A DNA stretch of 64,000 bases. Origin: Diphasiastrum complanatum (Eukaryota > Streptophyta > Lycopodiopsida > Lycopodiales > Lycopodiaceae). The stretch is taken from assembly GCA_029204225.1 (NCBI GenBank), contig CM055094.1, positions 15,777,595 through 15,841,594 on the forward strand. The letters are read 5' to 3'. Of this stretch, positions 1 through 12,168 are shown piece after piece. The position numbers and the translations under genes are program-made. The notes under the pieces are model-generated. The model saw only the letters and a program-made list of their open reading frames with translations, did not search any database and was not told where the DNA came from. Position 1 is the first letter of the stretch, and each line of letters opens with the position of its first letter.

Positions 1-1240
1 GAGTTCTTTGATTAGCTACTTTTGTGCTGGATCTATTCTATAGATAACATGTTGTGGCGGTGGCTTCTGCCCATAATTTCGAAGGTAAATTGGATTGGTG
101 TAACATAGATCTGGCTGAATTAAGTAGCGTTCGATTCTTCCTTTCTGCAATTCCGTTATGCTGAGGTGAATAGGAGGCTGCAAAATGTCTTCAAATACCA
201 TGGCCAGATAGTCAGACATCTCATTCGAGATGTACTCACCACCACCACCATCACTTCGGAGTGCTTTCACCTTTCTAGATGTTAGGGTCTCATCCATGGC
301 CTTGAATTTCTTGAAGCATTCAAAGGCTTCGGACTTATGCTTTATGAACATGATTGTCGTCTCCATCTTGAATAGTCATCTAGAAAGGTGATAAAGTAAA
401 GTGCATATCCTAAGGATGGAGTTGACATTGGCCCACAAAGGTCACTATGTACAAGATTTAATACATGCTTTGCTGCGATGGAGTGTGTTCTGAGAAATCC
501 GCTTCTCGAATGTTTACCGTAAATGCAAGACTCATAGAAAAATGATTTCCTATCTAATGAAAGAGCAAAATTTAATCCATCAACTAAATTATTACAACAC
601 ATGTAGGAAAGGGATCTTGTATGAACATGTCCAAATCGACCATGCCACATCGATGCTTGATCATTTACATTCTCATGAGAAGTAGTAGCTATTGCACTAG
701 AATTAGAAAGTACACTTAAGTTTCCAACTTGAGTGCAAGTAGTCACAGTAGCATCTTTGTCAAAAATTGTACACTGCTCAGGAGAAAAAGTGATAGCATA
801 GCCGTCATAAGTTATCTTAGAAGTCGAAAGAAGATTCTTAGACAACTGAGGTATATGAAAGACATTCAAAAAGAAAATGAAGAATGCATTTTTTAGCATA
901 ATCTTCACTATCCTCTACCTTTCACACGGATGGTGCTCGAGTCTCTGAGGTAGATGAATTCGTCTCTGGTGTAAGCCACATATTCAGTAAACCATTCTCT
1001 TCAAGGAGTCATATGTTGGGTAGCGCCACTGTCGAGATACCAGTTATGGTAATCTGCATCATTACTTTTCCAAGCCATTAATAGTTTTAATAGTTTGACA
1101 TCATCAAGTGTTTGCTCCTTAAATTCCGCTGCATTAGTAGCGTTTGGTGGTTGGTGTTGCTGCATTTTTGCCTCGTTGTAGTTCCGAATATGACAATCCT
1201 TGATGTCGTGGTTCACCCTCTTACAGTATCTGCAAAAGAG
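1..1240 (-). pseudogene. Ty1/copia gag end, protease and integrase N-terminal half (fragment)
   Basis: Read on the minus strand, this holds in order a CCHC zinc knuckle (C-x2-C-x4-H-x4-C, about 1240-1180), the copia protease motif YLDSGATQHM (about 1055-1015), a GAG-pre-integrase segment with MWHGRFGHV (about 650) and the start of the integrase core (HSDLCGPM and FLDDYSRW, then LRSDGGGEY-like text near 270). Several frames are needed, so the copy is dead. It continues past the left edge, where reverse transcriptase and RNase H would lie. The right edge is exactly the start of a foreign LTR at 1241. The missing N-terminal gag is found at 6083-6821 on the other strand. Confidence 0.85.
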
Positions 1241-2057
1241 TGTTGGGGGTATTCCCAACAAAGTGTAAATAAATAAAATCATCCAATAAAATGTGTTGCG
1301 AGGGCATGGCATCCTACATGTATAAGCCCATGGCCCAATGAGCACGCAAGTGAAGTTGCAAATAAAATAATAGACTTGGGCCCTTTGTAATTAAAATAAA
1401 ACTTGAGGCCCAAAGTCAATTCTAAACTTAGAGTTTACTTTTTAGAGTTGGGTCCAATTTTGGACTCACATGAATCTTGTGATTTCCAATGTACTTTTTG
1501 TGGACCCTTGGATCAAGTTGGGTCCAAGATGAATGGATAGGATCAATGTGAATATTAGCCAATAGGATTGAGGGGCAAGGGCCTTACCCATTTTATAAAA
1601 AGGCACCATTTGTACACTATTTTCATGCTTAATAGAGAGGAGGAGACTCTACCATTTTGAGAGCTCAAGCATCCTCTTTTGCTAATCAATCTTGCTTATG
1701 CTATTGTTGTGATTGCTTGTTATTTTCATTTCCCATGCTTTTTGGTTATGCTAGTTAAGGTTTTTCCATAAGCAATGACATTGAGCATTTGAGCTAACCT
1801 CCATCTCATCTCTCTCTCTTTCTCTCTTCTCTTCTCTCTTCCTCTCCTTTTCTATCCCTTTCCTTCACCCAAATAATGATGAATGTTAAAATAGAGGAGT
1901 AGAGTTAAGGGAGAGTAGTGTTAGTGGTGAATAGAGTTAGGGAGGAAGTAGGAAACTAACTAAATTTAGCATCTATGCATAGTCAGGTACCTATCCAGTG
2001 ATCTAACCCTTGTTGACAGGCGGGAGGGCCATACTACGCAAGATCTTTGACCCTACA
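1241..2057 (+). repeat. 5' LTR of Tat/Athila-type Ty3/gypsy element
   Basis: An 817 bp LTR beginning TGTTGGGGGTATTC and ending GACCCTACA (TG...CA ends). It is followed after one base by a tRNA-Asp primer-binding site. It is repeated in reverse orientation at 6822-7637 (816 bp) with a few percent difference. A TATAAAA-type promoter stretch lies near 1594 (TTTTATAAAAAGG) and a CT-rich stretch near 1808-1860. The left flank is copia sequence. Confidence 0.93.
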
Positions 2058-2058
2058 G

Positions 2059-2076
2059 TGGCGCCGTTGCCGGGGA
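2059..2076 (+). promoter_or_regulatory. primer-binding site, tRNA-Asp type
   Basis: The 18 bases TGGCGCCGTTGCCGGGGA are complementary to the 3' end of plant tRNA-Asp. This is the primer used by Athila and Tat lineages of Ty3/gypsy. It sits one base after the LTR end, as expected for minus-strand strong-stop priming. Confidence 0.9.
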
Positions 2077-4023
2077 TAGGTTCCCACTAACTAGTTTAGC
2101 TGCATTTTAGCTACTTTCTTGCTTTTTAGAGTAGTTTTAGGTAGATTTTTGGGTGTTTAGAGTAAGTTTTCTGTATTTTTTTTTTTGTGTTTGGACTGTT
2201 CACAACTAGCGGAGGAGGTGTGAGAGGGTAGAGGAGGCCCTGAACAGCCTCTAAGGACTTGAAACCCAAACCAACCAGCCAAAAAACACAAAAAAACACA
2301 CCAATCTGCAATTTTGGAGGGAAAAAGAGCCTAAAATCTCATTAGTTTTTTATATCTCCAGAATCAGTGTGAATTAACTCTTGCATGACTGGCAGCAGCT
2401 GAAGAACTGTCAATGGTAACTAGAGTTGGGTCTAGCATGTATTAAGGTTGCATGAGCATGCACATGCACTTCTAGGGAATAAATACCCTTGTTGGAACTC
2501 GCCCTCATTCTTGGTTCTCATTTTTTGGTTATCAACACTCTCCTCATCATCATTCACATACCTTGGCTTGGGGGTGAAGCTTTTGTGTATCGATATTAGG
2601 CTTCTACTTGGGTGGATGGTTTCGCTCCACATAAATCCTTTTGGTGTGCTTGTCGGCAAGATCTTTAGTTGCTCCTCACATTTTTTTTATTGCAATTTTC
2701 TTTTTCTTTTTCAAACGACTTGATTGTTTCTTTAATATTAAGCATATATGTTTATGGCAAAGCTTTTCGTGATCTATAATATCAACTTATTTGAATCATT
2801 TTTATTATAGTCTTTTAACTTTCCTTTTGTCTAATTTCGAGCAATTTGAATGCTTATTAAATTTGGAGTATACATGTGCTAGCGTATTTGAATACAATCT
2901 GAACCATACATGTGTATGCCAAAGCTTCTTGTAATATTTCATATCACCTTATTTTTGCCCAAATATACATTCTACAATGAGCCTAAGCAAGGAGCAAATG
3001 GTTTCTATATGTAATGACAAGAGGGCAAGATTTAATCCATAAATATCCTTCTTACCTTATGACACGGTAGGTGGCCTTGACCTTGCCATTGATTTTTGAG
3101 GCATTCTTAAAAGGTTCAGAGGTAGCATTTTTCAAAAAAATTGAGGTGCTCTTAAAAAATTGTCAAGTGATTTTTAAAGATACCTATAACACTTCACTAA
3201 AAGCAATAAAATGCTACTGCAGAACCTGTAATTATAACTAAAATTATGTCATTCTAAGAAATGCAATTGTTTAAACTAGTCAAATGTTATCTCAACAATT
3301 TGCAAGTAAGACTCAATGGGATTTTTGTGAGCATTGGTCCTTAGAAGATAATAAATCATCTTTTACATTCAATGCTTGTGATCAAAATCCATATTAAATT
3401 ACTTTCTCATTGTCCTTGATGAAACAATAACCTTGTGGTATATGAAAAAGGCCTTGTCATTATTGTGGTACTTTAGGCTTTTGTGATTGTTTGGAATGAA
3501 ATCAATCATTTTGCAAGACAAGCACTTCTTAGGAATATGAAGTGACTAGCATCTTATTTGCTCATATGAGGCTTAAAGTTCAATTTAATTGTGCACTTGG
3601 GTAGGGACATAACATGATTAAGAAAAGGCAAAATAAGAAATGAATTAGATGATTTTATAAATACAATCGACAACTTTTATTTCATGTAGTTGGCAATTTG
3701 AAGTAGTATTTGATTTATCATTACACATTGACAATATCAATTAGTACCTCACCCTCAAAATTGTTATTTTCAAATACAAAAGTGAGTGATATGGTTGTGG
3801 GGTGGGGTTGTTTTGATGTAGGAGGAAAGGCTTGTGGACTTGGATAGCAAGAAATCCAACTTGTTCAGAAGAATTATCCAACATTGTGTCACCACTCACT
3901 CCATCAAAATGTTACCATTGCATCTCAATAGAGAAATCATTAACAAGTAAAGAACATTAGATGTGTTACTAACAAAAGAAAAACCACTATTGACATATTC
4001 TAAGGCTTTTCATGCAAATTCAA

Positions 4024-4147
4024 TGGCTATAGAAGCCACTTTTGCCTCCCTTGGAGTTCTTTCTATTTTTATGGCCCTTTAGCCTTTGGCTATAGAAGCC
4101 ACTTTTGCCTCCCTTGGTGTTCTTTCTATTTTTATGGCCCTTTAGCC
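4024..4147. repeat. tandem duplication, 63 bp x 2
   Basis: Two nearly identical copies start at 4024 and 4087 with TGGCTATAGAAGCCAC. They differ by about one base in the body. No reading frame or motif was recognised. Confidence 0.9.
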
Positions 4148-4564
4148 CTTCTTCATGGAAAGAAAGCTAATCTACCTAACTATGGAGCTTAATGCCTTCT
4201 CTCAAAAAATGAATAACACCAAAAGAGCTAAGAAGAAAAGAGTTTAGAAAGGGAGAAACAATCTTGAGGGGAAGATGCTAGCATTTGAATCATTATCCAT
4301 TTTAAATCTAATGCAATAACCATCAACTAATATTGTTGGAAGGGGGCAGAAAAAAAAATAAACAAGGGGGGGACAAATGAGGGACTTTCTACCTACATAG
4401 ATGCTAAGGCATTACACATTGAAGCATTTCTACCAATCAAGAAGTACAAGTGAACCATCCACTGGCAACCACATGAATACCACCTACCATCACAATCATA
4501 ATCCTTATGGATAATAAAAAAAGATGGTGCATCTACTTATCACTTCACACACATGAAGCCACAA

Positions 4565-4703
<139 letters not shown>

Positions 4704-4999
4704 AAGTCTCTTTTGGAGCGAACTCTTGAACCTGTATTTCACTTATGAGATTGGACCTTTCCAAATTAGGGAAGCCAAACCATAGAATAGCATAGCCCAA
4801 CATTACATCATGTACTACCTTAATTTGGCACTCAATCGAGTTAAGAGATATATATGTTGTGTAAGTGACATTGTAAGAATATTTTTTTGAGACCATTTAA
4901 ATACTTACTCTTGAGCAAATACATGCATGAATCTTTAAAGAGTTTCTTTTTTAGTTGTATAAAATCCTTAAAGGCATCACTCATAACTCCTTGGGCCTG

Positions 5000-6013
5000 G
5001 TATTATACACGGGTTTCTGTGCAGCAATCCGACACCTACAACATTCTACGCATAATCAAATCAGCCGAACTATTCGAAGGACGAATATTTTGACCTTTCA
5101 GCAAATCTTTATCTCTAGAGTAAAGGGTATCCATTCTCGTCAATGACCACAGTCGAATGTCATTTCAAACTATTTGAAGAAGCTCGAAGACCTGGCCATC
5201 TCTGACTACTTCGATGATCGACTCATCCGACTGATATACACATACATGATTGTACCGATGTCATAGTACATCAAATATCTGTAAAGTACATTCACGGCCA
5301 GCATCTGGTTAGACTTAACTAGTCTTATAATTATAGATTAGTTAAGGAATTCTTGTAATCACAAGTATGTCATGTATATATATACATCCAGCTCGCATTC
5401 ACTGAGAGAGTGAAAGATCGAGCATCGGAAGTTACGCCACATTAAAGCTATAACCACTTGTGTTGTTTGTGCTCCATATTGATGCCACATGAAAGTTGTA
5501 ACCACTTGTGTTGTTCGTGCTCCATATTGAGCAAATGCTCTTATGTCAGGCATGCAGTTTCTCAATTGCTTGTCTCAGTTCACTCACTCAATTTGATCGA
5601 ATCACGGACGTCTTTGACTCCTTAGAATTCAATCAAACGACGGTTGTCTTCGACGCCTGGGGAACGAACGCCATCTTTCCGCACTACAACACCAAATTTT
5701 GAATCAAAACCCACTTTTGAACTGAGCACTAGTAGTTTCACATACTACTAATCCTCTTTGGTGACTGTACTCAAATGACGTAATTCACTTGCGTATGCAA
5801 CTATACAGTACTTAACGCATGAGTTGTGATTCTATTTGGCATTTTCTATCTCCATGTTGATGTCGAGATCGTTCCTATTGATAGTTAGTAGCATCCCAGA
5901 TCGGGGGAGTCAGTCGATACCAACGCTTGAGTGTCGAGCCATAGCTTCAACAATCACCCTACCTTGCTATTGCCATCGACATGTTTCGCATTATCTCTCA
6001 TTCTCTCCCAACA
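5000..6013 (+). repeat. 5' LTR of the split copia element (left edge uncertain)
   Basis: The right end CCCAACA is three bases before an iMet-type primer-binding site at 6017. A TATATATATA promoter box lies at about 5375-5385 and is followed by a plausible R/U5 region. No second copy of this LTR is in the window, so the left edge cannot be fixed; 5000 is an estimate. Confidence 0.5.
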
Positions 6014-6016
6014 AGG

Positions 6017-6028
6017 TGGTATCAGAGC
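6017..6028 (+). promoter_or_regulatory. primer-binding site, tRNA-iMet type (copia)
   Basis: TGGTATCAGAGC, the standard iMet primer-site core of plant copia elements. It lies between the LTR end and the gag start at 6083. Confidence 0.85.
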
Positions 6029-6082
6029 TATCACATTAAAATCAAGAGGTTATTGCACCATTTCAATGACTTTAAGTTCAAT

Positions 6083-6821
6083 ATGTCTCACAATGGTAAC
6101 ACCTCATCTTTTTCATCATCCAATGAAGTCAGAATCATCGACAAATTCAACCGCTCAAACTTTTATATCTTGAAGTTGAAACTTAGGATGATGCTTATGG
6201 ATAGAGACCTTTGGGATGTTGTGGATGGGTCTAACCTGAAACCAGATGAGGTTGATTATGAATTAGCTAAGGCATGGAAGATCAAGGATCAGAATGCTCT
6301 AGTGTCAATTACACTGAATCTGGCTGATTCCAAGATATCCCATGTTACCACTTGCAAGTCCTCTAAGGAAGCATTAGATTTGTTGCCAAATCTTTATGAG
6401 ACTCAAGATGTGACCACCTGGTTGCACCTTAGAAAGTTCTTTAATCTCAGAATGTCTGACTCAACAGCCGTCACTGCCCACATCAACAACTCTAAAACTT
6501 TGCTAGATCAATTGTCAGTTGTAGGATGTGCTATTCAGGATAGTGATGTTGTAATGACCTTACTTTCTTCTTTGCCAAAGTCTTATGAGCACTTTGTTGT
6601 AATGATCTCCATTCAACCTAAGCTGACTCTTCAAAAGGTCATCGATCATCTTCTTTAAGAGCAGATGCAAAGAAAGACCAGTGATTTGCTCATCAAAGAT
6701 AAATCTCTAGTATTATATATCAAGAAGAAAGACAATTCCAAGGGCAAGAATCATTTGCAGAAACAATAGCAACAGAAGCCTCAACCTCCATCAGAGAGCA
6801 ACGGATCCAGAAAGTGACTTT
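6083..6821 (+). pseudogene. Ty1/copia gag N-terminal part (UBN2-like)
   Basis: The ATG at 6083 opens a frame of about 190 codons to a TAA at 6656. It then reads on through stops near 6656, 6767 and 6813. The text has the copia gag layout: an N-terminal 'F.G.NF..WK..M' region (DKFNRSNFYILKLKLRMML), DLWDVVDG, then a helical UBN2-type part with LHLRKFFNLRM and LLSSLPKSYEHF. A basic Lys/Gln-rich tail follows. It stops exactly at an inverted gypsy LTR (6822), just before the zinc knuckle should appear. That knuckle is found at about 1240 on the opposite strand. It is one half of an element broken by insertion and inversion. Confidence 0.85.
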
Positions 6822-7637
6822 TGTAGGGTCGAAGATCTTGCGTAGTATAGCCCTCCCGCCTGTCAACAAGGGTTAGATCACTGGATAGGTACCTAACTAT
6901 GCATAGATGCTAAATTTAGTTAGTTTCCTACTTCCTCCCTAACTCTATTCACCACTAACACTACTCTCCCTTAACTCTACTCCTCTACACTAACATTCAT
7001 CATGATTTGGGTGAAGGAAAGGGATAGAAAAGGAGAGGAAGAGAGAAGAGAAGAGAGAAAGAGAGAGAGAGATGAGATGGAGGTTAGCTCAAATGCCCAA
7101 TGTCATTGCTTATGGAAAAACCTTAACTAGCATAACCAAAAAGCATGGGAAATGAAAATAACAAGCAATCACAACAATAGCATAAGCAAGATTGATTAGA
7201 AAAAGAGGATGCTTGAGCTCTCAAAATGGTAGAGTCTCCTCCTCTCTATTAAGCATGAAAATAGTGTACAAATGGTGCCTTTTTATAAAATGGGGAAGGC
7301 CCTTGCCCCTCAATCCTATTGGCTAATATTCACATTGATCCTATCCATTCATCTTGGACCCAACTTGATCCAAGGGTCCACAAAAAGTACATTGGAAATC
7401 ACAAGATTCATGTAAGTCCAAAATTGGACCCAACTCTAAAAAGTAAACAAGTTTAGAATTGACTTTGGGCCTGAAGTTTAATTTTAATTACAAAGGGCCC
7501 AAGTCTATTATTTTATTTGCAACTTCACTTGCGTGCTCATTGGGCCATGGGCTTATAAACGCATGATCCCATGCCCTCGCAACACATTTTATTGGATGAT
7601 TTTATTTATTTATTCTTTGTTGAGAATACCCCCAACA
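6822..7637 (-). repeat. 3' LTR of Tat/Athila-type element (inverted relative to 5' LTR)
   Basis: An 816 bp reverse-complement match to 1241-2057. No primer-binding site follows its 3' end; copia gag sequence abuts instead. Upstream on the minus strand comes the element's own third ORF. Hence it is the 3' LTR of the minus-strand gypsy body at 7.6-18.3 kb. A CTTTT at 6818-6822 matches (reverse complement) AAAAG at 1234-1238, compatible with a degraded 5 bp target duplication, though offset by one or two bases from exact TG/CA ends. Confidence 0.92.
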
Positions 7638-10600
7638 GGACCCACGGCCTGAAGTAGTGCCGGTCCCTCGGCACTCTGCCGGTTTAGTATAGCGTTTGCT
7701 TTTCCCGCCTTTGCTGGATCAGGTAGGTGGTGACGTCCTCCAGAAAGTTGAGGCGGTCCAGTTTCTTCAAGTCCTTGGGCATGTGAAGGGACTTGTGGAC
7801 TCCTCGTAGCCAATCTTGGTCAAACCATGTTTGGAATCTGCGTGTCCATGGATCGCCCAGAAGTGCAGCTCGGTAATACACACGAGCGATTGGTAGCTGA
7901 TCTTCGACTTTGTGTAAAGGTAGCACCTTATTAATGTCAAAGAATATGGATGGGAGAAAATTGTCTCATTTAGTCTTGATCCCCATTAGATGTTCTAAGT
8001 CCCGGGCGTAAGTGACTGTTGCGCGGACTGTTGGATCAAGACAATTGATATAATGGTTTGCGAATGCGGTGAGAGCCCTTCTGGCATCTAGATCCGTAGT
8101 CCACCCATATTCTGACTATATGATTGGCCAATTAAAATTTTGAAGTGTGATCTTGTCCAGAGGGGTGCCGCATTCCGCCCATTTGGATCTTCGTATACAT
8201 GGCAGGAAGTGCGCGTTCACCCGTAATTGTTGTGGACTCGTCACGTAGGCCCTGATGGCCGCAGGGTCTCTTTCGAACAACTGTTGACGCCACTCTGGTT
8301 GTGGGTGGAGGGCGGGTAATGCTTGCAGTTCTTTGCCCTTTATGGTCTGAGCTGAAAACGATATCTGCCAGCTGCCTCTTGATGACTCGTGGGGATACTT
8401 TGATAGGAATTCGTTGATTTTCTCCTCCACAGACTTGGGTCTTCGAAAGGCCCGGCTGGCAGATATTGTGCGTGAACCTCTAGATGATGTGGCTTGGCTT
8501 TGGCTGGTATCTGCGCCTTGGTCCTGGTCTCGCATCTCAGCAGCCGTATCTGTTTGCCTTTGATCTTGGCCTTCAGACCCTTGATCTTGGTTAAATCCCC
8601 CTGTTGCCTGCTGGCTTTGGTCTTGGCTGGTACTGGCCTGTGCAACATAAAAAATCAATGGCATTGGAAGTACCACAGGGGTGGGCTGGGCCTTCGTGTC
8701 CATGGATTTTTGGCACGCCTTGAGGGATTGCTTGGCCTGGGCGAGCTCGTGAGTTGCGCTTGTTCGATATTTGTTGAACTATGCTTGGTAGTTGTTTAAG
8801 GTTTGGCTATAAACATGCATCTGATGCTGAAGAAGATTCATTTCTGATTGAGAAGGTGGCCTTGAGTCTGGTGCAGGTTGAGCTAACCAGACGAGCTTTT
8901 CATCTTGTAGGGCTTTGACCTCCGTCCCCAAGCGCGTATTCTCTGCTTCCAAAAGGTTTAGTTGCGCCTAGATGGGAGCAAGCCGTTGGGACGCTTCAGA
9001 TTGAAGCTCTCGCACCTTTGTGGAGGCCTCTGTCAGCGCTTTGGAGAGCCTTTGGATCTATTTGTTGAGGCCCTCCTCCTTCTACTGTAGCTTGGCAATC
9101 TCATGGTGCCCTTCTTGTTTATGTTGGTGTGTTAGAATCAGTTCGTGTTGCAACTTGGTAAGGTCTGCTCACAACTGTGTGTTACTCGTCGCTAGGTGTA
9201 GTACCCTACTTTCCAGAATGGCTTTGGCCGCTACCGCATCCAGGATGTATTTTTCCAGAGTTTGGTACGCCGTCGTTAGGTCTGTGGGAGCAGCCGGTAC
9301 ACTGGCACTGATAGGGGCTTGTGTTGTATCAGCCCCAATGACTTGTGAATATCGTCGTCATTATCCTCTATCAGAATCTCATTGGTCCTGATGCTATCTG
9401 GGGCGGTAAGATCAGCCCAATCTGGCGATGGTACAAACACTGTTTGAATCAATGCATCATCAGGCAATGGTTGGTTGCCCTCAGCAACCTTTGGTGGAAA
9501 AGCAGGTGGGGTTTGAGAAGCAACTGTGGAAACAGGGGTGAGGATGGTTTGTTCGAACGAGAGGATAGGAGGAACAGAGGGGAACTGAAGGGTGGTGTGG
9601 AGTATGGAAGAAGGCGAAGATGGAGCGGAAAGGGTCTAGCGTGGGGGTGAAAAATTGATGACTTGAATCCACGCCAGAGTGTCTGGAGACAATTGAGAAT
9701 CAGAAGGATTGAACGGAATGGAAGCAACGGTGGTGGCAGGAGTGTGGACGGAGTAGTGGATAACGGAACAGAGATAGGAATCGTATCAACAGAGGAAACG
9801 AGGGTGGACACATAAACAGATGTGGATGGAACAAGAAGAGAGGTAGCGACAACAGAGATCGTAGTGGGGGGTTGCACGGAAGAAGAAGTGGCGGTGGTTG
9901 ATGGGGTGGTTGGTGCGGTAGTGGAGGCACGTCTTCGGGTAGCAGGTGGAGATGTGGATGTAGAGGCAGCACCATGCATTCGTTTGCTGGCCGTTGCATT
10001 AATAACTGCAGGTTGGGAGGAGGTGGATGCTTGAGATGGCGGATAAAGTTTAGTGTGTGGCACGAGGGTAGACAAAAGGGATGAGTGTTGGAAACTGCGC
10101 ACTTGCGCCTCGAGAAGTACGTAGGCAAATTTACACAATAGGGGGCCTGCTGCGATACGCTCACGGTTGTTTGGTTTGATGGAGCTGGTTAGTTCACAAA
10201 TAAAGAAGCTATGCCAGTCGTATGGCACAACGGAGGGGCCAGAGAATTCCAGAAAGGATTCCACTATCTGACTCAGCAGCTTAGACTGGATTCTGTCCTT
10301 GCGAAATGTTGAAATAACCAGAAAGTTATTCAACAGATGTGCAGCCGCCTGAATGACGGATTTCGTGATAGCATCTATCAGGTAACGATTGTTAGTCTGA
10401 ATTGGGATTTTCGATGCAGTTTGGGTGACGAAAGGCTTGATCAGAGTTTTGGCGTGGCGATGGGAGATGAGTTGACGATCACCGGACATAATGCCAATGG
10501 TGACCATCGAGTCTGCGTTAATCCTGACCTTGTACGTGGTACCCTGGTACAGGAAGTGGAAACGGGTCTTTTTCTTGTCCCAGGTGGCATAAGTGTGAAG

Positions 10601-10791
10601 GGCGAGGCCCATGTTAATCTCAGAATGGAAAAGCGCCGGGTAAAACCCATTGCCTCTAGAAGTGGGTCGGCTGTCTGCAGCCATGGTTGGATCAAAGCGT
10701 CAAACGGTAGAGGCCAAATCTGTGTGGCCTTGGGGATTTCACGCTGGATCACCTGTTTGGTGCCAGAGTCTTCAAAGGATGAGGAGGCCAT
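7630..10791 (-). pseudogene. third ORF region of Tat/Athila-type element: N-terminal domain, Pro/Ser/Thr linker, coiled coil, C-terminal domain
   Basis: A region of about 1000 codons downstream of integrase and ending beside the 3' LTR. From the N-terminus: a start at 10791 (MASSSFEDSG...), a mixed alpha/beta-like domain to about 10050 in the longest open piece (10684-9449), and a Thr/Ser/Pro-rich linker. About 9470-8700 is heptad-like and rich in Leu/Gln/Glu/Lys/Ala, which suggests a coiled coil. A Gln/Asp-rich stretch (8650-8480) follows, then a charged C-terminal domain (RPKSVEEKINEF to LIQQRREKQTLY). At least three frame changes and about six stops break it. No transmembrane segment is obvious, so an Athila-type env is not supported. 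The position suits the extra ORF known in Athila and Tat elements, but I do not recognise the protein. Confidence 0.7.
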
Positions 10792-10865
10792 GTTAGCAGT
10801 GATGATTAGAGGTCGAAAAAGTAGGAAAAACGGTGGAAAATGGAAAAAGGTGTGGAAACGGCAGA

Positions 10866-11240
10866 AAACTGTGAATAACGAGTGTGAGATATATCCAGAG
10901 TTAGATCACATTTTATGTTATGATGGAAATGCTATCGACCCACTCATCCTGCCAGGCTACTCCGACTCAGATTGGGGAGGAACATTCTCTACCAGAAAAT
11001 CTATCTTCGCTTTCTGTTTCTATCTGGCAGGGGGACCGATTTCGTGGAACTCAAAAAAGTAGAAATCAGTTGCATGTCAAGCTTCAAAAGAAACTGTATG
11101 GATCAGGTAATTACTTCACGACTTACTTCACACTCAGTTCAATGTTACCACCATTCTATGTGACAACTTGAGCTGTATTTCACTGTCACTGAATCCCAGA
11201 TTTTATGGCAAATCCAAGCACATAGAAATCCAGAAGTGTA
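10866..11240 (+). pseudogene. Ty1/copia RNase H fragment
   Basis: Plus-strand text shows GYSDSDWGG, RKSIFAFCFYLAGGPISWNSKK, then SVACQASKETVWIR and, in another frame, a segment ending FYGKSKHIEI. These are in the order of copia RNase H and match its usual motifs. A stop follows the Lys-Lys pair at 11062 and a frame change follows. It lies opposite in strand to the surrounding gypsy element, between that element's integrase and third ORF, so it is a foreign insertion. No LTR or primer site was found around it. Confidence 0.75.
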
Positions 11241-12168
11241 GTTCAGAGCGCAAATCGGTGTTTAGTATGATCGGATGATAGCTAGTAGGAAGTTTGGTCG
11301 CAAACGGAGAACTTGGTAATTTCAGTGTAAATTTTGGCAAAGCTTCGCTAGCAAAGGTGACAAATGACTCAAATTCAGCCCTTATATAACGGAATTTAGA
11401 GTGCGTATTAGGTGAAATCCACATTCCCTTGTTCAGTTTCACCCAAATTTTGGCAGGCACCTTCTTCACAAAATTCTAAGACCTCATGGAAGTCTGCGAG
11501 AGTTCAGAAAGTGATTTGGCTGCTATGCGAAGGTTATGTTAGGGTTCAGGCAGTCTGCGAGGTTTCAACTCTCGCAGGAAGTGATCTCTCACACAACTTG
11601 CTCCTGTGATTGGATTTTCAAGATTAGATCATATATGCAGGCTAATTTCACTACTCTGATTCCATTTAGGCACTTTGCGAGGGTTGGTAAGTTGATCTTG
11701 ATGCTCTGCGAGGGTTCTAAAAATTCAGCTTCTGGGAACCCCCGCACACACTAGAAAATGGTGATTCCTCCATCAGGAACTCTTGCAGAAAAATTCATGG
11801 ATGCATCTGGGTCAGATCCGGTGACTATCCAAGTTTCAAGAGCTATATGATCTCGAGATTTTCTGATTTTTAACTTTTGTAAACTGGTAATCAACTTCAT
11901 CCAGGCTTGATCTGACTGTTGGTAGTTCACTGGAAGTTCTAATGGATACTTGGTAACAGATCCCTCAGTCAATCCGATAATCTGCTTTCTTCTTGATCCT
12001 ATCTGGATCTGGATCCTTTTTTGATTTAGATCTTGACAGATCTGGCTGAATCTTGATGGATCTAGCTTGATTTGGCTTGATCTTCTTAGATCTAGTGGTG
12101 ATGGCTTAGCAGATTAGCTTTTCGTAACGTGCCCCTACCAATCTGGATCTATCTCACTGTGGTGGCCA
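11241..12168. other. non-coding spacer with GATC-rich and TGCGAGG-repeat stretches
   Basis: No coding sequence supported. A motif like TGCGAGGGTT recurs near 11490, 11525, 11555, 11665 and 11707. Eight GATC sites occur in roughly 110 bases at 11990-12110. A similar GATC-rich stretch lies near 18260-18440. It may be the element's inter-ORF spacer or promoter plus foreign material. Confidence 0.5.

Noticed and set aside
2432-2723. Overlapping frames on both strands after the gypsy leader
   Set aside because: No domain, no codon pattern, and both strands are open over the same bases.
7630-10791. Env-like gene (Athila type)
   Set aside because: No signal peptide or transmembrane stretch could be seen; coiled coil alone is not enough.
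10337-11062. 241-codon plus-strand ORF
   Set aside because: Its first two thirds are antisense to the gypsy third ORF; only its last 60 codons are real (copia RNase H).
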